Made by a program: the position numbers and the translations under genes. The notes under the pieces are model-generated. The model was not told the origin of the DNA. It searched no databases and was given only the letters and a program-made list of their open reading frames with translations. Below are positions 1 through 8,093 of a stretch of 64,000 nt of DNA, piece by piece (the stretch's first letter is position 1; every line of letters begins with the position of its first letter). Location of the stretch: contig NZ_CP027557.1 in the NCBI RefSeq assembly GCF_014854695.1, positions 5,372,891 through 5,436,890 on the forward strand, written 5' to 3'. The stretch comes from Rhodococcus rhodochrous. Lineage in GTDB: Bacteria > Actinomycetota > Actinomycetes > Mycobacteriales > Mycobacteriaceae.

Positions 1-1664
1 TCGGCGGCATCGAGCGTGCCCGCGGAGACCATGCCGTCGAGCACGTAGTTCCAGCGCGCCTCCGCACCCTCGGGGTTCTGCTCGGGATCGAGCAGCGACG
101 GCAACTGGATCGACGACGCGAGCACGGCGCCCTCCTCGACGGTGAGCTCACCGACGGGCTTGCCGAAATACGCGTTCGACGCCGCGGCGATGCCGTAGGC
201 ACCACGACCGAAGTAGATGGTGTTGAGGTAGGCCGCGAGGATGTCGTCCTTGGCCCACTGGTTCGCCATCTTCGTCGACAGCACCAGCTCCTTGAGCTTT
301 CGCGTCAACGTCCGCTCGGAACCGACGACGGCGACCTTCACGTACTGCTGGGTGATGGTCGAACCACCACCGGCGCTGTCGCGGCCGAGCACGTTGTCGC
401 GGGCGGCACGCGCGAAGCCGGTGACCGAGAAGCCGGGATTGCTGTAGAAGTCGCGGTCCTCGGCGGCGAGCACGGCATTGCGGACGTGCACGGGGATCGC
501 GTCGAGTTCGACCTCGGTGCGGTTGCCCTCCGGCGGGATCACCTTCGTGATGACACCCTGGCCGTCGGAGTTGAAGATGGTCGCGGCCTGGTTCGTCTGC
601 AGCTCACCGGGGCGCGGCACGTCCTGGACGATGTACGCCAGCATGAACATGAGGATCGGGACGAGGATGCCGGCGGCGACCACGCCGTAACCGATCCGGC
701 GGATCGTGCGCCAGCGGTTGTTCTTGCCGTCGCCCTTTCCACCCCCGGCGCCGCCACCCGAACCGCCACCGGGCGGAACGGTGGGAGGTCCGCCTGCGGG
801 CGGGCCGCCGGCGACGCGTGTCGTGGGTGCATCGTTCGCAGCACTCGCACCTACTGCAGCACCCGCTGCAGCGCTCGCACCCATCGCAGCGGAGACCCGC
901 TGCGTCGGCGCGTCCGCTCCGGGACGCTGTGCACCTGGCGCGTCCGCTCCGGGACGCTGTGCACCTGGCGCGTCCGCTCCGGGACGCTGCGCAGCCGCGT
1001 CCGCTCCGGAACGCATGGCGACGGTCGGATCGGCCTGCGGCGTGCGCTGGACGGGAGGCACCGCGCCGGGCGGCAACGTGCCGGGACGCGGCGGCATCGG
1101 CTGGTTGGGATTGCGCGGCTGGTTCGCGCCCGGGGCGGGCACCGGTCCGCGCGGCGGGTACGGCTGTCCCGGCCGGCCCTGCTGGGGGGCCGGTCCCTGC
1201 CCCTGACCGGGAGCCGGGGGACGTTGTCCCTGGACGGGACCCTGAGGGCGCTGCCCCTGGCCGGGGGCTCGAGGACGTTGCCCCTGCCCGGGGGCTTGAG
1301 GATGCTGCCCCTGACCGGGAGCCTGGGGCGGGTACGGCGGCCGGCCGCCGGGGCGCGGCGGTTGCTGACCTGCGGGACCACCGGGCTGTCCGCCCGGTCG
1401 GCCCGGCTGTCCCTGAACACCCGGCTGACCCTGTGCTCCCGGCTGACCCTGTGCTCCCGGCTGACCCTGCGGGCGCGGTTGCGGCGGCAACGGACGACCC
1501 TGCACCGGTCCCTGGACAGGGCGCTGCTGTCCCGGACCGGGCTGTCCCTGACCGGCACCGGCAGGAGGACCGGGACGTTGCTGCCCGGGCTGCGGTCCTG
1601 CGGGACCGCTGCGCTGGGGCGGGACGGCCTTGTTGTCCTCGGGTTCGTTGTCGGGGGAACTCAC
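1..1664 (-). CDS. ponA: Class A penicillin-binding protein (PonA1-like), C-terminus cut by window edge
   Basis: Bifunctional peptidoglycan glycosyltransferase/transpeptidase; about 554 residues are visible and the transpeptidase domain lies outside the window. The GTG start at 1664 follows GGAG at a normal distance. Residues 1 to about 285 form a cytoplasmic tail rich in Pro, Gly and Gln with tandem repeats. A single membrane helix follows (GVVAAGILVPILMFMLAY), then the GT51 domain with EDRDFYSNPG (catalytic Glu) and GGGSTITQQYVK. Upstream on the same strand is a DUF5318 gene, the order seen for Rv0049-ponA1 in M. tuberculosis, which supports orthology. The glycosyltransferase region is very similar, also at DNA level, to the second PBP at 8094-10232. 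Confidence 0.93.
   Translation of the reverse strand, partial: MSSPDNEPEDNKAVPPQRSGPAGPQPGQQRPGPPAGAGQGQPGPGQQRPVQGPVQGRPLPPQPRPQGQPGAQGQPGAQGQPGVQGQPGRPGGQPGGPAGQQPPRPGGRPPYPPQAPGQGQHPQAPGQGQRPRAPGQGQRPQGPVQGQRPPAPGQGQGPAPQQGRPGQPYPPRGPVPAPGANQPRNPNQPMPPRPGTLPPGAVPPVQRTPQADPTVAMRSGADAAAQRPGADAPGAQRPGADAPGAQRPGADAPTQRVSAAMGASAAAGAAVGASAANDAPTTRVAGGPPAGGPPTVPPGGGSGGGAGGGKGDGKNNRWRTIRRIGYGVVAAGILVPILMFMLAYIVQDVPRPGELQTNQAATIFNSDGQGVITKVIPPEGNRTEVELDAIPVHVRNAVLAAEDRDFYSNPGFSVTGFARAARDNVLGRDSAGGGSTITQQYVKVAVVGSERTLTRKLKELVLSTKMANQWAKDDILAAYLNTIYFGRGAYGIAAASNAYFGKPVGELTVEEGAVLASSIQLPSLLDPEQNPEGAEARWNYVLDGMVSAGTLDAA
907..996. repeat. Three 30-base tandem repeats inside ponA
   Basis: Three consecutive 30-base units (907-936, 937-966, 967-996); the first two are identical and the third diverges in its last bases. 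Each encodes ten residues (GADAPGAQRP) of the cytoplasmic tail of PonA on the minus strand. The unit keeps the reading frame, so copy number can change without breaking the gene. Confidence 0.9.
1403..1474. repeat. Four 18-base tandem repeats inside ponA
   Basis: Units start at 1403, 1421, 1439 and 1457; the middle two are identical and the outer two are variants. Each encodes six residues of Gly/Gln/Pro type (GAQGQP-like) in the PonA tail. A looser Pro-Gly-Gln-Arg repeat covers about 1200-1330. Confidence 0.85.
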
Positions 1665-1860
1665 GTACTCATCTCCAACTGTTCTCGCGACGCATCACGC
1701 CGCGGCCTCGACACTGCTCCACGAAGAGCCGATCGGCGATGCCGGCGGACGGCAGCCGATCGACGATGTGCGCAGCGGACGACGCGACGATCAGGTCGTG
1801 CGGGTCGGACCCAGGAGCGAACTCCACGAGAAAGCGTACGGGCACGTTGCCGGTACCCCT

Positions 1861-2334
1861 TCACTCGCTGGCGGTACGACGGCTCGATCCCGTCGACCGG
1901 CGACGCGGGCTCTTGGGGGCGGGTTGCGATCCCAGGACGTACGACTGCACCAGGTGATTCCAGCTGCAGGTACGGCACACCTCGACCACGTGAACCGAGA
2001 ATTCCTCCTGGCTGGCGGCCAGACGCACCAACTCTTCGGGGGTGCGCGCCGACCCGGACACCGGACCGAGTTTGTCGCCGAAGACCCACGAGACGAGGGT
2101 CAACTGCTCCTTACGGCAGATGGGGCACATCACATCGCTGCCCCGTCCGTGAAACTTCGCCGCCCGCAGCAGATAGGGGCTCGCGTCGCAGACCTCGCTG
2201 ACTCCGCGTCGCCCCGAGTAGACCTCGGCGAGCAGCGAGCGCCGCTGCAACGCGTAGTCCACCACCTGCCGCTGAATTCGCACGGCTTCCAGAGTACGTG
2301 CGGGCGATGCGGCGATGGGCGAGGAGTGGCCCAC
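1861..2334 (-). CDS. DUF5318 family protein (Rv0049-like)
   Basis: 157 residues, function unknown. Two Cys pairs (MCPICRKEQL and VCRTCSWNHL) look like a small zinc ribbon, and the C-terminus is basic. Its place directly upstream of ponA on the same strand matches Rv0049 in mycobacteria, and the family is largely restricted to Actinobacteria. A start nearer the VRIQRQVVDYAL stretch would give a length closer to the mycobacterial protein; the 2334 start is the longest option. About 200 bases separate it from ponA; no gene or clear terminator is visible there. Confidence 0.82.
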   Translation of the reverse strand: MGHSSPIAASPARTLEAVRIQRQVVDYALQRRSLLAEVYSGRRGVSEVCDASPYLLRAAKFHGRGSDVMCPICRKEQLTLVSWVFGDKLGPVSGSARTPEELVRLAASQEEFSVHVVEVCRTCSWNHLVQSYVLGSQPAPKSPRRRSTGSSRRTASE

Positions 2335-2448
2335 CGGACATCGAAGACGGGTGGTCGTGGCGGCACCGATGCATTTCCGATCGGGTCCGGAGACGGGTGC
2401 CTGCCCGCAACCGGACGTGACACGAACCGTGTGGGGCGTATCGTCGTA

Positions 2449-2465
2449 TATATCGGCGCGATATA
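2449..2465. promoter_or_regulatory. Inverted-repeat operator candidate upstream of padR
   Basis: Perfect palindrome TATATCG-GCG-CGATATA, AT-rich in a GC-rich setting, 51 bases before the padR start and inside the padR/DUF5318 divergent region. PadR proteins usually bind palindromes in their own promoter, so autoregulation is likely. No binding data are implied. Confidence 0.55.
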
Positions 2466-2515
2466 GTTCCGTGTCGTATCAATCGGTTGGTTCGAACGGA
2501 AACAGGAGGTGACCC

Positions 2516-3073
2516 GTGCTGGAACTGGCGATACTCGGGCTCCTCCTCGAATCGCCCATGCACGGCTACGAGCTGCGCAAGCGTCTGACCGGGCTTCTCG
2601 GAGCCTTCCGCGCCTTCTCCTACGGGTCGCTCTATCCGACTCTGCGGAGAATGCAGGCGGACGGCCTCATCGAAGAGGATCCGGGAACTCCCGGTCCCGT
2701 GAAACGACGTGCCCGCCGCGTCTACCAGCTCACCCCGAAGGGTCGAGAACGCTTCACCGAGCTGGTCGCCGACACGGGACCGCAGAACTACACCGATGAC
2801 GGATTCGGCGTGCACCTCGCCTTCTTCGGTCGCACTCCCGCCGAAGCGCGGATGCGAATTCTCGAAGGCAGGCGCCGCCAGGTCGAGGAGCGCAGAGAAG
2901 CGCTCCGCGATGCGATCGGACGGGCCAGCGGCACACTCGATCGTTACACCCGTCAGCTCCATCAGCTCGGCCTCGAGTCCAGCGAGCGCGAAGTGCGCTG
3001 GCTCAACGAACTCATCGCCGCCGAGCAGTCGTCAGCAGCACGCAACAAAGAAGGAGAACCCGACCATGGGTGA
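2516..3073 (+). CDS. PadR-family transcriptional regulator (Rv0047c-like)
   Basis: 185 residues. The N-terminal winged helix is typical of PadR ([20 protein letters not shown], then [16 protein letters not shown]). The C-terminal Vir_C-like helical part (about 95-175) is for dimerisation. The GTG start has an excellent AGGAGGT site 6 bases upstream. The stop overlaps the ino1 start at 3066 by 8 bases, so the two are translationally coupled. This pairing is conserved in mycobacteria and suggests the regulator controls inositol phosphate synthesis along with itself; the effector is not known from sequence. Confidence 0.92.
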   Translation: MLELAILGLLLESPMHGYELRKRLTGLLGAFRAFSYGSLYPTLRRMQADGLIEEDPGTPGPVKRRARRVYQLTPKGRERFTELVADTGPQNYTDDGFGVHLAFFGRTPAEARMRILEGRRRQVEERREALRDAIGRASGTLDRYTRQLHQLGLESSEREVRWLNELIAAEQSSAARNKEGEPDHG

Positions 3074-4166
3074 GAACAGCACCGCGGTGCGCGTGGCCAT
3101 TGTGGGCGTGGGGAACTGTGCCTCTTCCCTGGTCCAGGGCGTCGAGTACTACAAGGATGCGGACGCCGAGACCACCGTCCCCGGCCTGATGCACGTCGAA
3201 TTCGGTCCCTACCACGTGCGCGACGTCCAGTTCGTCGCCGCGTTCGACGTGGATGCCAAGAAGGTCGGCTTCGACCTGTCCGAGGCGATCCTCGCGAGCG
3301 AGAACAACACCATCAAGATCGCCGACGTGCCGCCGCTCGGCGTGCCCGTGCAGCGCGGTCACACGCTCGACGGCATCGGCAAGTACTACTCCGAGACCAT
3401 CGAGCTGTCCGACGCCGAGCCCGTCGACGTGGTTCAGGCGCTCGAGGATGCCCAGGTCGACGTTCTCGTCTCCTACCTCCCCGTGGGTTCCGAAGAGGCC
3501 GACAAGTTCTACGCGCAGTGCGCCATCGACGCGGGCGTCGCCTTCGTCAACGCTCTCCCCGTGTTCATCGCCTCCGACCCCGAGTGGGCGCAGAAGTTCA
3601 CCGACGCCGGTGTCCCGATCGTCGGCGACGACATCAAGTCGCAGGTCGGCGCCACCATCACCCACCGCGTGATGGCGAAGCTGTTCGAGGACCGCGGTGT
3701 CGTGCTCGACCGCACGTACCAGCTCAACGTCGGCGGCAACATGGACTTCAAGAACATGCTCGAGCGCGAGCGTCTGGAGTCGAAGAAGGTCTCCAAGACC
3801 CAGGCCGTCACGTCGAACCTCAACGGCCCCCTCGCCGGCAAGGTCCACGACCGCGACGTGCACATCGGCCCCTCCGACTACGTGCAGTGGCTCGACGACC
3901 GCAAGTGGGCGTACGTCCGCCTCGAGGGTCGCGCCTTCGGTGACGCCCCGCTGAACCTCGAGTACAAGCTCGAGGTGTGGGACTCCCCGAACTCGGCCGG
4001 CATCATCATCGACGCCATCCGCGCGGCGAAGATCGCCAAGGACCGCGGCATCGGCGGCCCGATCCTCCCGGCTTCGGCATACCTGATGAAGTCCCCGCCG
4101 GTCCAGATGGCCGACGATTCCGCCCGCGCCCAGCTCGAGGCGTTCATCATCGGAGCCGACGCGTAA
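3066..4166 (+). CDS. ino1: Inositol-3-phosphate synthase
   Basis: Converts glucose 6-phosphate to inositol 3-phosphate with NAD, the first step towards phosphatidylinositol, mannosylated glycolipids and mycothiol. 366 residues, the usual actinobacterial length. The N-terminal Rossmann motif [15 protein letters not shown] is clear, as are the conserved [11 protein letters not shown] and the [11 protein letters not shown] segment of the active site. It overlaps padR by 8 bases and is followed by a strong terminator. Confidence 0.97.
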   Translation: MGENSTAVRVAIVGVGNCASSLVQGVEYYKDADAETTVPGLMHVEFGPYHVRDVQFVAAFDVDAKKVGFDLSEAILASENNTIKIADVPPLGVPVQRGHTLDGIGKYYSETIELSDAEPVDVVQALEDAQVDVLVSYLPVGSEEADKFYAQCAIDAGVAFVNALPVFIASDPEWAQKFTDAGVPIVGDDIKSQVGATITHRVMAKLFEDRGVVLDRTYQLNVGGNMDFKNMLERERLESKKVSKTQAVTSNLNGPLAGKVHDRDVHIGPSDYVQWLDDRKWAYVRLEGRAFGDAPLNLEYKLEVWDSPNSAGIIIDAIRAAKIAKDRGIGGPILPASAYLMKSPPVQMADDSARAQLEAFIIGADA

Positions 4167-4192
4167 GTCGTTCTCCGGCAGGATTTCCGACA

Positions 4193-4224
4193 AAGGCCGC
4201 ATCCCTCACGTGGGATGCGGCCTT
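4193..4224 (+). terminator. Terminator after ino1
   Basis: Perfect 13-base-pair stem (AAGGCCGCATCCC / GGGATGCGGCCTT) with a 6-base loop, 26 bases after the ino1 stop and before the convergent SDR gene; it could work in both directions. Confidence 0.85.
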
Positions 4225-4254
4225 CGTCGTTGCTGTTGCGGGTGACGGACCGGC

Positions 4255-5013
4255 CTATGCCATCTTCCGGATCACAGACAGCGGCAGCACCTTCATCGCG
4301 TAGCCGAGCGGAATCCACGGCCAGCCCGGCACGTACGCCTTGGCGGGTTCCTTCTCGATCGCAGCCGCCAGTGCACGACAACCTGTTTCGGTGTCGACGA
4401 TGAACGGGACCTTCTTCACCTTCTCGTTGATCTCCGACCGGATGTATCCGGGGAAGATCGTGCTCACCGAGATGTCGGTGTCCGCCAGGTCGGCCCGCAT
4501 CCCCTCACCGAGCGAGGCGACGGCGGCCTTCGACGCGGCGTAGGTCGTCAGGTTGCGCGGCATGCCCCGCACCGCGCTCATGGACGAGATGAGGACGACG
4601 TGCCCGCGCCCACGGGGTCGCATGAGCTCGAGGGCCGCTTCGCTCTGCGCCAGCGCACCGAGGAAGTTGGTGTTCGCGGTCTGGGCGTTCGCGCGGAAGT
4701 ATCCGGTACCGAGGGGTTGTCCCTTGCCGAGGCCGGCGTTGACGATCACCCGGTCGAGACCGCCGAGCTCCTCGTCGAACTCGCGGAAGACGGTGAACAC
4801 GTCGTCGTGCCGGTTCACGTCGAGGGCGCGCACGCTCACGGTGATGCCCGGATGCGCGGCGAGCAATTCGTCCCGCAGCTCCTCGAGCCGTTCGACGCGA
4901 CGGGCAGCGAGCGCGAGATTCCTTCCTCGCGCGGCGAATTCACGCGCCATACCGGCACCGAGCCCGGAACTCGCACCGGTGATGAGGATGTTCCGTCGCT
5001 GCGGGCGGCTCAT
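4255..5013 (-). CDS. Short-chain dehydrogenase/reductase (third gene of dehydrogenase-kinase operon)
   Basis: 252 residues, classical SDR. TGASSGLG binds NAD(P), VNAG is present, the catalytic Ser is in LISSMS, and YAASK gives Tyr and Lys. The ATG at 5013 overlaps the kinase stop (ATGA), so the two are coupled. In the P. putida levulinate operon an SDR accompanies the kinase/dehydrogenase pair, so a 4-oxo/4-hydroxyacyl or 3-hydroxyacyl substrate is a reasonable guess. SDR substrates cannot be read from sequence. Confidence 0.88.
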   Translation of the reverse strand: MSRPQRRNILITGASSGLGAGMAREFAARGRNLALAARRVERLEELRDELLAAHPGITVSVRALDVNRHDDVFTVFREFDEELGGLDRVIVNAGLGKGQPLGTGYFRANAQTANTNFLGALAQSEAALELMRPRGRGHVVLISSMSAVRGMPRNLTTYAASKAAVASLGEGMRADLADTDISVSTIFPGYIRSEINEKVKKVPFIVDTETGCRALAAAIEKEPAKAYVPGWPWIPLGYAMKVLPLSVIRKMA

Positions 5014-6083
5014 CGGTTCTCCTTCTCGTATCGATCGATCAATGCACTGCAACGGGATTCGAGGTAGCCGACCACGACCCAGAAGTCCTTGAAGGCCGGG
5101 TTGGTGGTGTGGCCGTGGTGGTAGCGGTAGTAGATCTGCTGGGCGATCACGGCGAGGCGGAACAGTCCGAACACCTCGTAGAATCCCCAGCCGTCCACCG
5201 GCAGTCCGGTCCGCTCGGAATAGTATTCGACGATCTCCCGCCGGGTGAGCATGCCGGGGAGATCGGACGGCTGCCGCTTCGTCAGCAGCAGCATGTCGTC
5301 GTCGTCCGCCTGGACCCAGTAGGCGAGCGACGAGCCGAGGTCCATCAGGGGGTCGCCGATGGTGGCCAGCTCCCAGTCGAGCACCGCGACCGGCTTCAGC
5401 GGATCGTTCTCGTCGAGGACGATGTTGTCGAGCCGGAAGTCGCCGTGGATCACGGTCTGCGCGACGTCCTGCGGCTGCCGCGCCGCCAGCCACTCGGTGA
5501 CGCGGGCGAAGTCGGGGACGTTGTCGGTGCGGGCCTTGGCGTAGCGCGACGTCCAGCCCGCGACCTGCCGTGCGACGTAACCGGATCCGCGCCCCAGTTC
5601 GGACAGTCCCGCGGACTCCGGGTCGATGCCGTGCAGTTCGACGAGCAGGTCGACGATGCGCAGGCACAGGGTGCGGGTGTCCGCTTCGGAGAGGTCGAGT
5701 TGCGTGGGTGGATTCGTGCGCAGGATGGTGCCGGGAACGCGGTTCATGACGTAGAAGTCGCTGCCGAGCACGCTGTGATCGGTGCACAGGCCGACCATGG
5801 TGGGCACGTAGGGGTAGACCGGTGCGAGCATCGACTGGATGCGGTACTCACGTGCCATGTCGTGGCCCGACGACGGCTTCGCCCCGGCCGGCGGACGGCG
5901 CAGCACGAGATCGCGATCCGGATAGCGCAGCAGATAGGTGAGATTGGATGCGCCGCCGGAGAACTGGCGTACCTCCGGCACTCCGGAGATGCCGGCGTTC
6001 TCGGCGAGCCAGGCCGCGACCGCGTCGACGTCGAAGGCGTCCTCCTCACGAACGGTGCGGGCGTTGTCGGGAAGTGTGGTCAT
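5010..6083 (-). CDS. APH-family phosphotransferase, ACAD10/LvaA-like acyl-CoA kinase
   Basis: 357 residues with the aminoglycoside-phosphotransferase fold: GGASNLTYLL nucleotide loop, catalytic HGDFRLDN and the metal-binding Asp in VLDWELATIGDPLMD. Placed 16 bases after an acyl-CoA dehydrogenase and overlapping an SDR. In vertebrate ACAD10/11 this kinase domain is fused to the dehydrogenase, and in P. putida LvaA phosphorylates the 4-hydroxyl of 4-hydroxyvaleryl-CoA. By that analogy it is a 4-hydroxyacyl-CoA kinase rather than a resistance enzyme. Fold certain, substrate inferred. Confidence 0.88.
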   Translation of the reverse strand: MTTLPDNARTVREEDAFDVDAVAAWLAENAGISGVPEVRQFSGGASNLTYLLRYPDRDLVLRRPPAGAKPSSGHDMAREYRIQSMLAPVYPYVPTMVGLCTDHSVLGSDFYVMNRVPGTILRTNPPTQLDLSEADTRTLCLRIVDLLVELHGIDPESAGLSELGRGSGYVARQVAGWTSRYAKARTDNVPDFARVTEWLAARQPQDVAQTVIHGDFRLDNIVLDENDPLKPVAVLDWELATIGDPLMDLGSSLAYWVQADDDDMLLLTKRQPSDLPGMLTRREIVEYYSERTGLPVDGWGFYEVFGLFRLAVIAQQIYYRYHHGHTTNPAFKDFWVVVGYLESRCSALIDRYEKENR

Positions 6084-6099
6084 CGTCGGAAACTCCCTC

Positions 6100-7332
6100 T
6101 CACGCGTACTTGCCGAGTTCGAACCGGGCGACGAGCCCCTGGTGCACCTCGTCGGGTCCGTCGGCGAGACGCAGTGCTCGCGCGGCCGTCCACGCACCGG
6201 CGAGGGGGAAGTCGTCGGAAAGCCCGCCACCACCGTGGATCTGGATGGCGAAGTCGACGATCTGCTGGGTGACGCGCGGTGCGACGACCTTGATCTCCGA
6301 GACCGCCGAGCGCGCTCCGGCGAGTCCCTGCGTGTCGAGCAGCCAGGCCGCGTGCAGGACGAGCAGCCGCAGTTGATTGATCGCGATGCGGGCGTCGGCG
6401 ATGCGTTCGCGGTTGCCGCCGAGGTTGATGATCGGCTTGCCGAAGGCGGTGCGCTCGAGACCGCGGCGACACGCGAGTTCGAGGGCGTGCTCGGCCAGCC
6501 CGACGAGGCGCATGCAGTGGTGGATGCGGCCGGGACCGAGCCGGCCCTGGGCGATCTCGAATCCTCGTCCGGGACCGGCGATGACGGCATCGAGCGGCAG
6601 TCGCGCGTCGGTGAAGGATACCTCGCCGTGGCCACTGGGCTCGTCGAAGAAGCCCATCGTCGGGAGCATGCGCTCGACCTTCACACCGGGGGTGTCGAAG
6701 GGCACGAGGACCATCGAATGTCGCTGGTGCTTGTGGGCTTCCGGGTCGGTCAGGCCCATGAAGATGAGCACCTTGCAGTCGGGATGGCCGACGCCGGTGC
6801 TCCACCACTTGCGGCCGTTGAGCACGATCTCGTCGCCCTCGACCACGGCGGTCGCGGCCATGTTCGTCGCGTCCGACGACGCGACCTCGGGTTCGGTCAT
6901 GCAGAAGGCCGAACGGATCTCACCGTCGAGGAGCGGGCGCAGCCACTGTTCCTTCTGCGCCTCGCTGCCGTAGTGGTAGAGGACCTCCATGTTGCCGGTG
7001 TCGGGGGCGTCGCAGTTGAACACTGCGGAGGCGAACTGCGAGCGGCCCATCTCCTCGGCGAGCGGGGCGTATTCGACGTTCGACAGTCCGGCACCGAGTT
7101 CGGCGTCGGGCAGGAAGAGGTTCCACAGCCCCTCGGCACGGGCCTTGCGCTGCAGCTCGCGGAATTCGGGGGAGACGGCCCACCTCTCGGCAGCGTCGAT
7201 GTCGCGTCGTCCCTCGCCCGCGGTGCGTCGCTCGGCCCGCAGTCGCTGTTCGACGGGCGTGACCTCGGCGGCGATGAACGCTCGGAGGCGTTCGAGATAG
7301 TCGCGACTGCGCTCGGACTGTGCGAAATCCAT
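6100..7332 (-). CDS. Acyl-CoA dehydrogenase, ACAD11/LvaC-like
   Basis: 410 residues. The FAD/substrate core reads MTEPEVASSDATN, then NGRKWWSTG, and the C-terminal part has QIHGGGGLSDDFPLA and RLADGPDEVH, the ending typical of the ACAD10/11 branch. First gene of a three-gene operon with the kinase and SDR. In characterised relatives this dehydrogenase type converts 4-phosphohydroxyacyl-CoA to an enoyl-CoA rather than simply desaturating. Start ATG at 7332; the divergent tetR and its palindrome lie 50-80 bases upstream. Confidence 0.92.
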   Translation of the reverse strand: MDFAQSERSRDYLERLRAFIAAEVTPVEQRLRAERRTAGEGRRDIDAAERWAVSPEFRELQRKARAEGLWNLFLPDAELGAGLSNVEYAPLAEEMGRSQFASAVFNCDAPDTGNMEVLYHYGSEAQKEQWLRPLLDGEIRSAFCMTEPEVASSDATNMAATAVVEGDEIVLNGRKWWSTGVGHPDCKVLIFMGLTDPEAHKHQRHSMVLVPFDTPGVKVERMLPTMGFFDEPSGHGEVSFTDARLPLDAVIAGPGRGFEIAQGRLGPGRIHHCMRLVGLAEHALELACRRGLERTAFGKPIINLGGNRERIADARIAINQLRLLVLHAAWLLDTQGLAGARSAVSEIKVVAPRVTQQIVDFAIQIHGGGGLSDDFPLAGAWTAARALRLADGPDEVHQGLVARFELGKYA

Positions 7333-7383
7333 CGGGTGCCTTCCGTCGAGTTCGACCGGGAATCTGCCCGGTCGGGCGGTCGT

Positions 7384-7402
7384 AACTGAGCGATGCTCAG
7401 TT
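7384..7402. promoter_or_regulatory. 19-base palindromic TetR operator between the divergent operons
   Basis: Perfect palindrome AACTGAGC-GAT-GCTCAGTT. Its right end touches a TAGGCT -10 box (7402-7407) that lies 6 bases before the tetR GTG, so bound repressor would cover the tetR promoter and the acyl-CoA dehydrogenase promoter on the other strand. Confidence 0.75.
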
Positions 7403-7413
7403 AGGCTATCGGC

Positions 7414-8001
7414 GTGAGCACCCCGCGACAAGAGGCGTCCAAGGGACGGCGTCGTCTGCCGCCCGAGGAACGTCGACGGCAACTCGTGGCGATCGGGCTG
7501 CAGGAGCTGTCGACGCGCCCGATCCACGCCCTGTCGATCGACCGCGTCGCCGAGATCGCCGGCATCTCCCGCGGTCTGCTGTTCCGCTACTTCCCCACGA
7601 AGCAGGACTTCTACGTCGCCGTCGTCGGCGCCGCGTCACGCCGGTTGCTCCGCGCGGCGGACCCCGATCCGGACGAGCAGGATCCCCTCCGGGCGGTGCT
7701 GCACCCGTTCGTGTCGTTCATCGATCGTCACGGCGACAACTATCAGGCGTTCTTCCACAGCGGCGTCGGTTCGGACCCCCAGATCCGCGACATCCACGAC
7801 TCGATGCGCGACACCATGGTCGAGCGGGTCGTCGCGGCGCTGGGCTGCGACGACACCCCCGTCACCCGTATGCGGCTGCGGGGGTGGTGGGCGCTCGTGG
7901 AGTCGCTGGCGATCGACCGGTTCCGCGAAGGCACACCGAGCGTCGACGAGGTCGTCGATTATTCGGCCGCGCTGCTGCCGACGGTGCTGGCCGGGCCGTA
8001 G
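7414..8001 (+). CDS. TetR-family regulator of the dehydrogenase-kinase-SDR operon
   Basis: 195 residues. The N-terminal helix-turn-helix reads LSIDRVAEIAGISRGLLFRY, followed by FPTKQDFY. The C-terminal ligand domain is unclassified. The GTG start with TAGGCT 6 bases upstream suggests a leaderless message. Divergent from the dehydrogenase operon with a perfect palindrome between, so local repressor with an acyl-CoA ligand is the simplest reading. Confidence 0.9.
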   Translation: MSTPRQEASKGRRRLPPEERRRQLVAIGLQELSTRPIHALSIDRVAEIAGISRGLLFRYFPTKQDFYVAVVGAASRRLLRAADPDPDEQDPLRAVLHPFVSFIDRHGDNYQAFFHSGVGSDPQIRDIHDSMRDTMVERVVAALGCDDTPVTRMRLRGWWALVESLAIDRFREGTPSVDEVVDYSAALLPTVLAGP

Positions 8002-8027
8002 ACCCGAACCGCCTCGACAACGAAGGG

Positions 8028-8069
8028 GAGGTCGTGTGCGTCCCCGGGCGGGAAAACGCACACAACCTC
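8028..8069. terminator. Bidirectional terminator between tetR and PBP
   Basis: Two 14-base arms (8028-8041 and 8056-8069) pair with one mismatch around a 14-base loop; it sits between convergent genes, 26 bases after the tetR stop. Confidence 0.75.
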
Positions 8070-8093
8070 TCCCTCGATGGGTGGAGTACGGAT

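Noticed and set aside
907-1474. Regular repeats considered as a CRISPR array
   Set aside because: Units are contiguous without spacers, keep the reading frame and encode the PonA tail.
3012-4202. 396-codon open frame opposite ino1
   Set aside because: Antisense shadow of a highly conserved gene, composition typical of a reversed high-GC reading frame.
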